This document shows, piece by piece, positions 50,212-52,811 of a stretch of 52,811 bases of DNA. The first letter of the stretch is position 1; every line of letters begins with the position of its first letter. The notes under the pieces were generated by a model, which was given only the letters and a program-made list of their open reading frames with translations, was not told the DNA's origin and did no database searches. This DNA is from Deltaproteobacteria bacterium (lineage in GTDB: Bacteria > Desulfobacterota > GWC2-55-46). A program made the position numbers and the translations under genes. The stretch is taken from positions 1 through 52,811 of the forward strand of contig JADLDY010000005.1 in NCBI GenBank assembly GCA_020846435.1, written 5' to 3'.

Positions 50212-51346
50212 CGCCTTGCCCTCTTGCCGAGGTGCCCTGATATGGCCCTCAAAGTATCCTTCGCGGTCTTCTCCCAGCTGAACGAGGAGGCGCGCTCCAG
50301 CCCTTTTTTTACGAGAGCGTCTCTGAGCGCCCTGTCACCGAGGACTTCGCTCATTCCCTCTGCGAGGCTTTCGACACTCAACGGGTCAACGAGGCGGGCC
50401 GCGTCTCCAGCGACCTCATCGAGCGGCTCAATGCCGGAGCATACGACAGGCACGCCGCAGGCCATCGCTTCGAGCACCGGTATGCCGAAGCCCTCGTGGA
50501 GAGAGGGGAAGACAAAGAGGTCGGCGGCTGAATAGATTGCCGGGATATCCTCGAACGGAAGCCAGCCGAGGAAGACGACCTCATCAATCAGGCCAAGCTC
50601 CTCTATCTTCTTTTTTATGATATCAAAGCCTGAGGAGCGCGCCCCGATGAGGACGAGCTTCAAATCCTTATGGCTCGCCTTTACTATCTTGAACGCCTCG
50701 AGGAGCCTCTCGTAATTCTTGTGCGGCAGGGAAGAAGCAATGTAGAGGACGAAGGATGAGGGCAGGCTGTACTTTTTTCTTACTGCCGCCACCTCCTCAT
50801 CAACGCGCCTGCGGAACGAAGCCTTGTCAGAGGCGAGATAGGTGACATGGACTTTTTCAGCGCTTATGGCGTAGTGCTTCACTATGTCCCTCTTCGATTT
50901 TTCAGAAAGGGTAAGGACAGCCGCGGCCCTCTTAGCGCTCATGTAGATTATGGACTTTAAAAAAAGCAGGTAGCGCCTGTCGAAGTTCTGCGGCTGGTTT
51001 ACGTGCTGGAGGTCGTATATCATCGTGAACGAAGGCACACTCGAGACAAACGGCCCGGTCATGCCCGCTGAGAGAAGTGCGTCGAGCCGGTGGGAGGCCG
51101 CTAGGAGGGGCAGCACGAACTGCTCGTAGAGTATCCTCGCCGGCCTGTTTGTCGCGCTCACCGAACAGCGCACCACTTTTACGGAGCCGGGTATCTCCTC
51201 GAAAACGCCCTCTGACTCCCTGTTCACGTAGACGACGAACTCGTTGCCGCCCTCTGCCCTGGGCAGCCATCTGACGAGGTTCCTCACATATATCTCGCTG
51301 CCGCCCACCTTGCCGGGGAGAAGGTATAAGGCGTTCACGCCTATCC

Positions 51347-51350
<4 letters not shown>
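50208..51350 (-). CDS. Family 4 (GT-B) glycosyltransferase
   Basis: The 380-residue enzyme has the GT4 retaining pattern, with the glycine-rich start GVNALYLLPGKVGGSEIYVR and the C-terminal donor-binding HEGFGIPVLEAMACGVPVV (EX7E motif). It resembles mannosyl- and rhamnosyltransferases of O-antigen loci. The start is a TTG at 51350 that overlaps the rmd TGA as TTGA, with CGGAGG five bases before it. I am confident in this unusual start codon because no other start with a site is in range. Confidence 0.9.

Positions 51351-52811
<1,461 letters not shown>

Overview
The window looks like chromosome from an uncultured, Gram-negative, respiring bacterium of the deltaproteobacterial (Desulfobacterota-like) or Nitrospirota-like type. 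This placement is an inference. It rests on a high-GC sequence with heavy use of ATA (Ile) and AGG (Arg) codons, an argH-lptM-lysA-dapF-dapA-dapB block, periplasmic c-type cytochromes with a NrfD-type quinone module, a proteobacterial-style bc1 complex, the C5 heme pathway (hemL), gmhA, GDP-D-rhamnose genes and several families of short intergenic repeats. No rRNA, phage, insertion sequence or CRISPR array is visible.

Layout. (1) 128-3655: thiC with a coupled acetyltransferase, a REC-GAF-GGDEF diguanylate cyclase, and tRNA-Thr(CGT) behind a near-consensus promoter. (2) 3741-16538, all on the minus strand: argH, a small lipoprotein, lysA, dapF, dapA, dapB and a DsbC-like protein that carries a CxxCH motif; then gmhA with a deoxyhypusine-synthase-like protein, an M29 aminopeptidase, and a NFACT/RqcH-like gene with a YhcC-type radical SAM protein and two unknown proteins. 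(3) 16625-23968, plus strand: a four-gene quinone-oxidoreductase module (small Tat protein, four-cluster ferredoxin, NrfD, tetraheme cytochrome c) with a Rex-like operator on its -10 box, then an AT-rich repeat-filled island with a small lipoprotein, then Rieske, cytochrome b and cytochrome c1. (4) 24024-34227, plus strand: dnaK, a CbpA-type DnaJ, a divergent ClpA/ClpC-type unfoldase, a tandem UspA, mgtE, recO, glyQ (no glyS follows) and a RraB-like protein. (5) 34251-35556: a second AT-rich island with a protein bearing two HEPN-like motifs and a zinc ribbon, plus repeats and a bidirectional terminator. (6) 35566-40077, minus strand: pstS-pstC-pstA-pstB-phoU behind a three-unit Pho box. (7) 40197-47513: hemL, nadE, SIMPL protein, uppP, TPR protein, cupin and a DUF2062 protein. 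(8) 47527 to the end, minus strand: gmd (partial), rmd, two glycosyltransferases, manC and acpS, which look like a GDP-D-rhamnose and surface-polysaccharide operon.

The most unusual signals are: the Rex-like site and paired Tat proteins of the NrfD module; the HEPN/zinc-ribbon accessory gene; a duplicated promoter-leader in front of the Rieske gene; three genes with a -10 box 8-9 bases before an SD-less ATG (likely leaderless mRNAs); a ClpA-like enzyme lacking the usual pore-loop tyrosines; and four copies of a 116-121 bp terminal-inverted-repeat element, one of which supplies the stop codon of a gene. All function calls were made by reading motifs; no database search was run.
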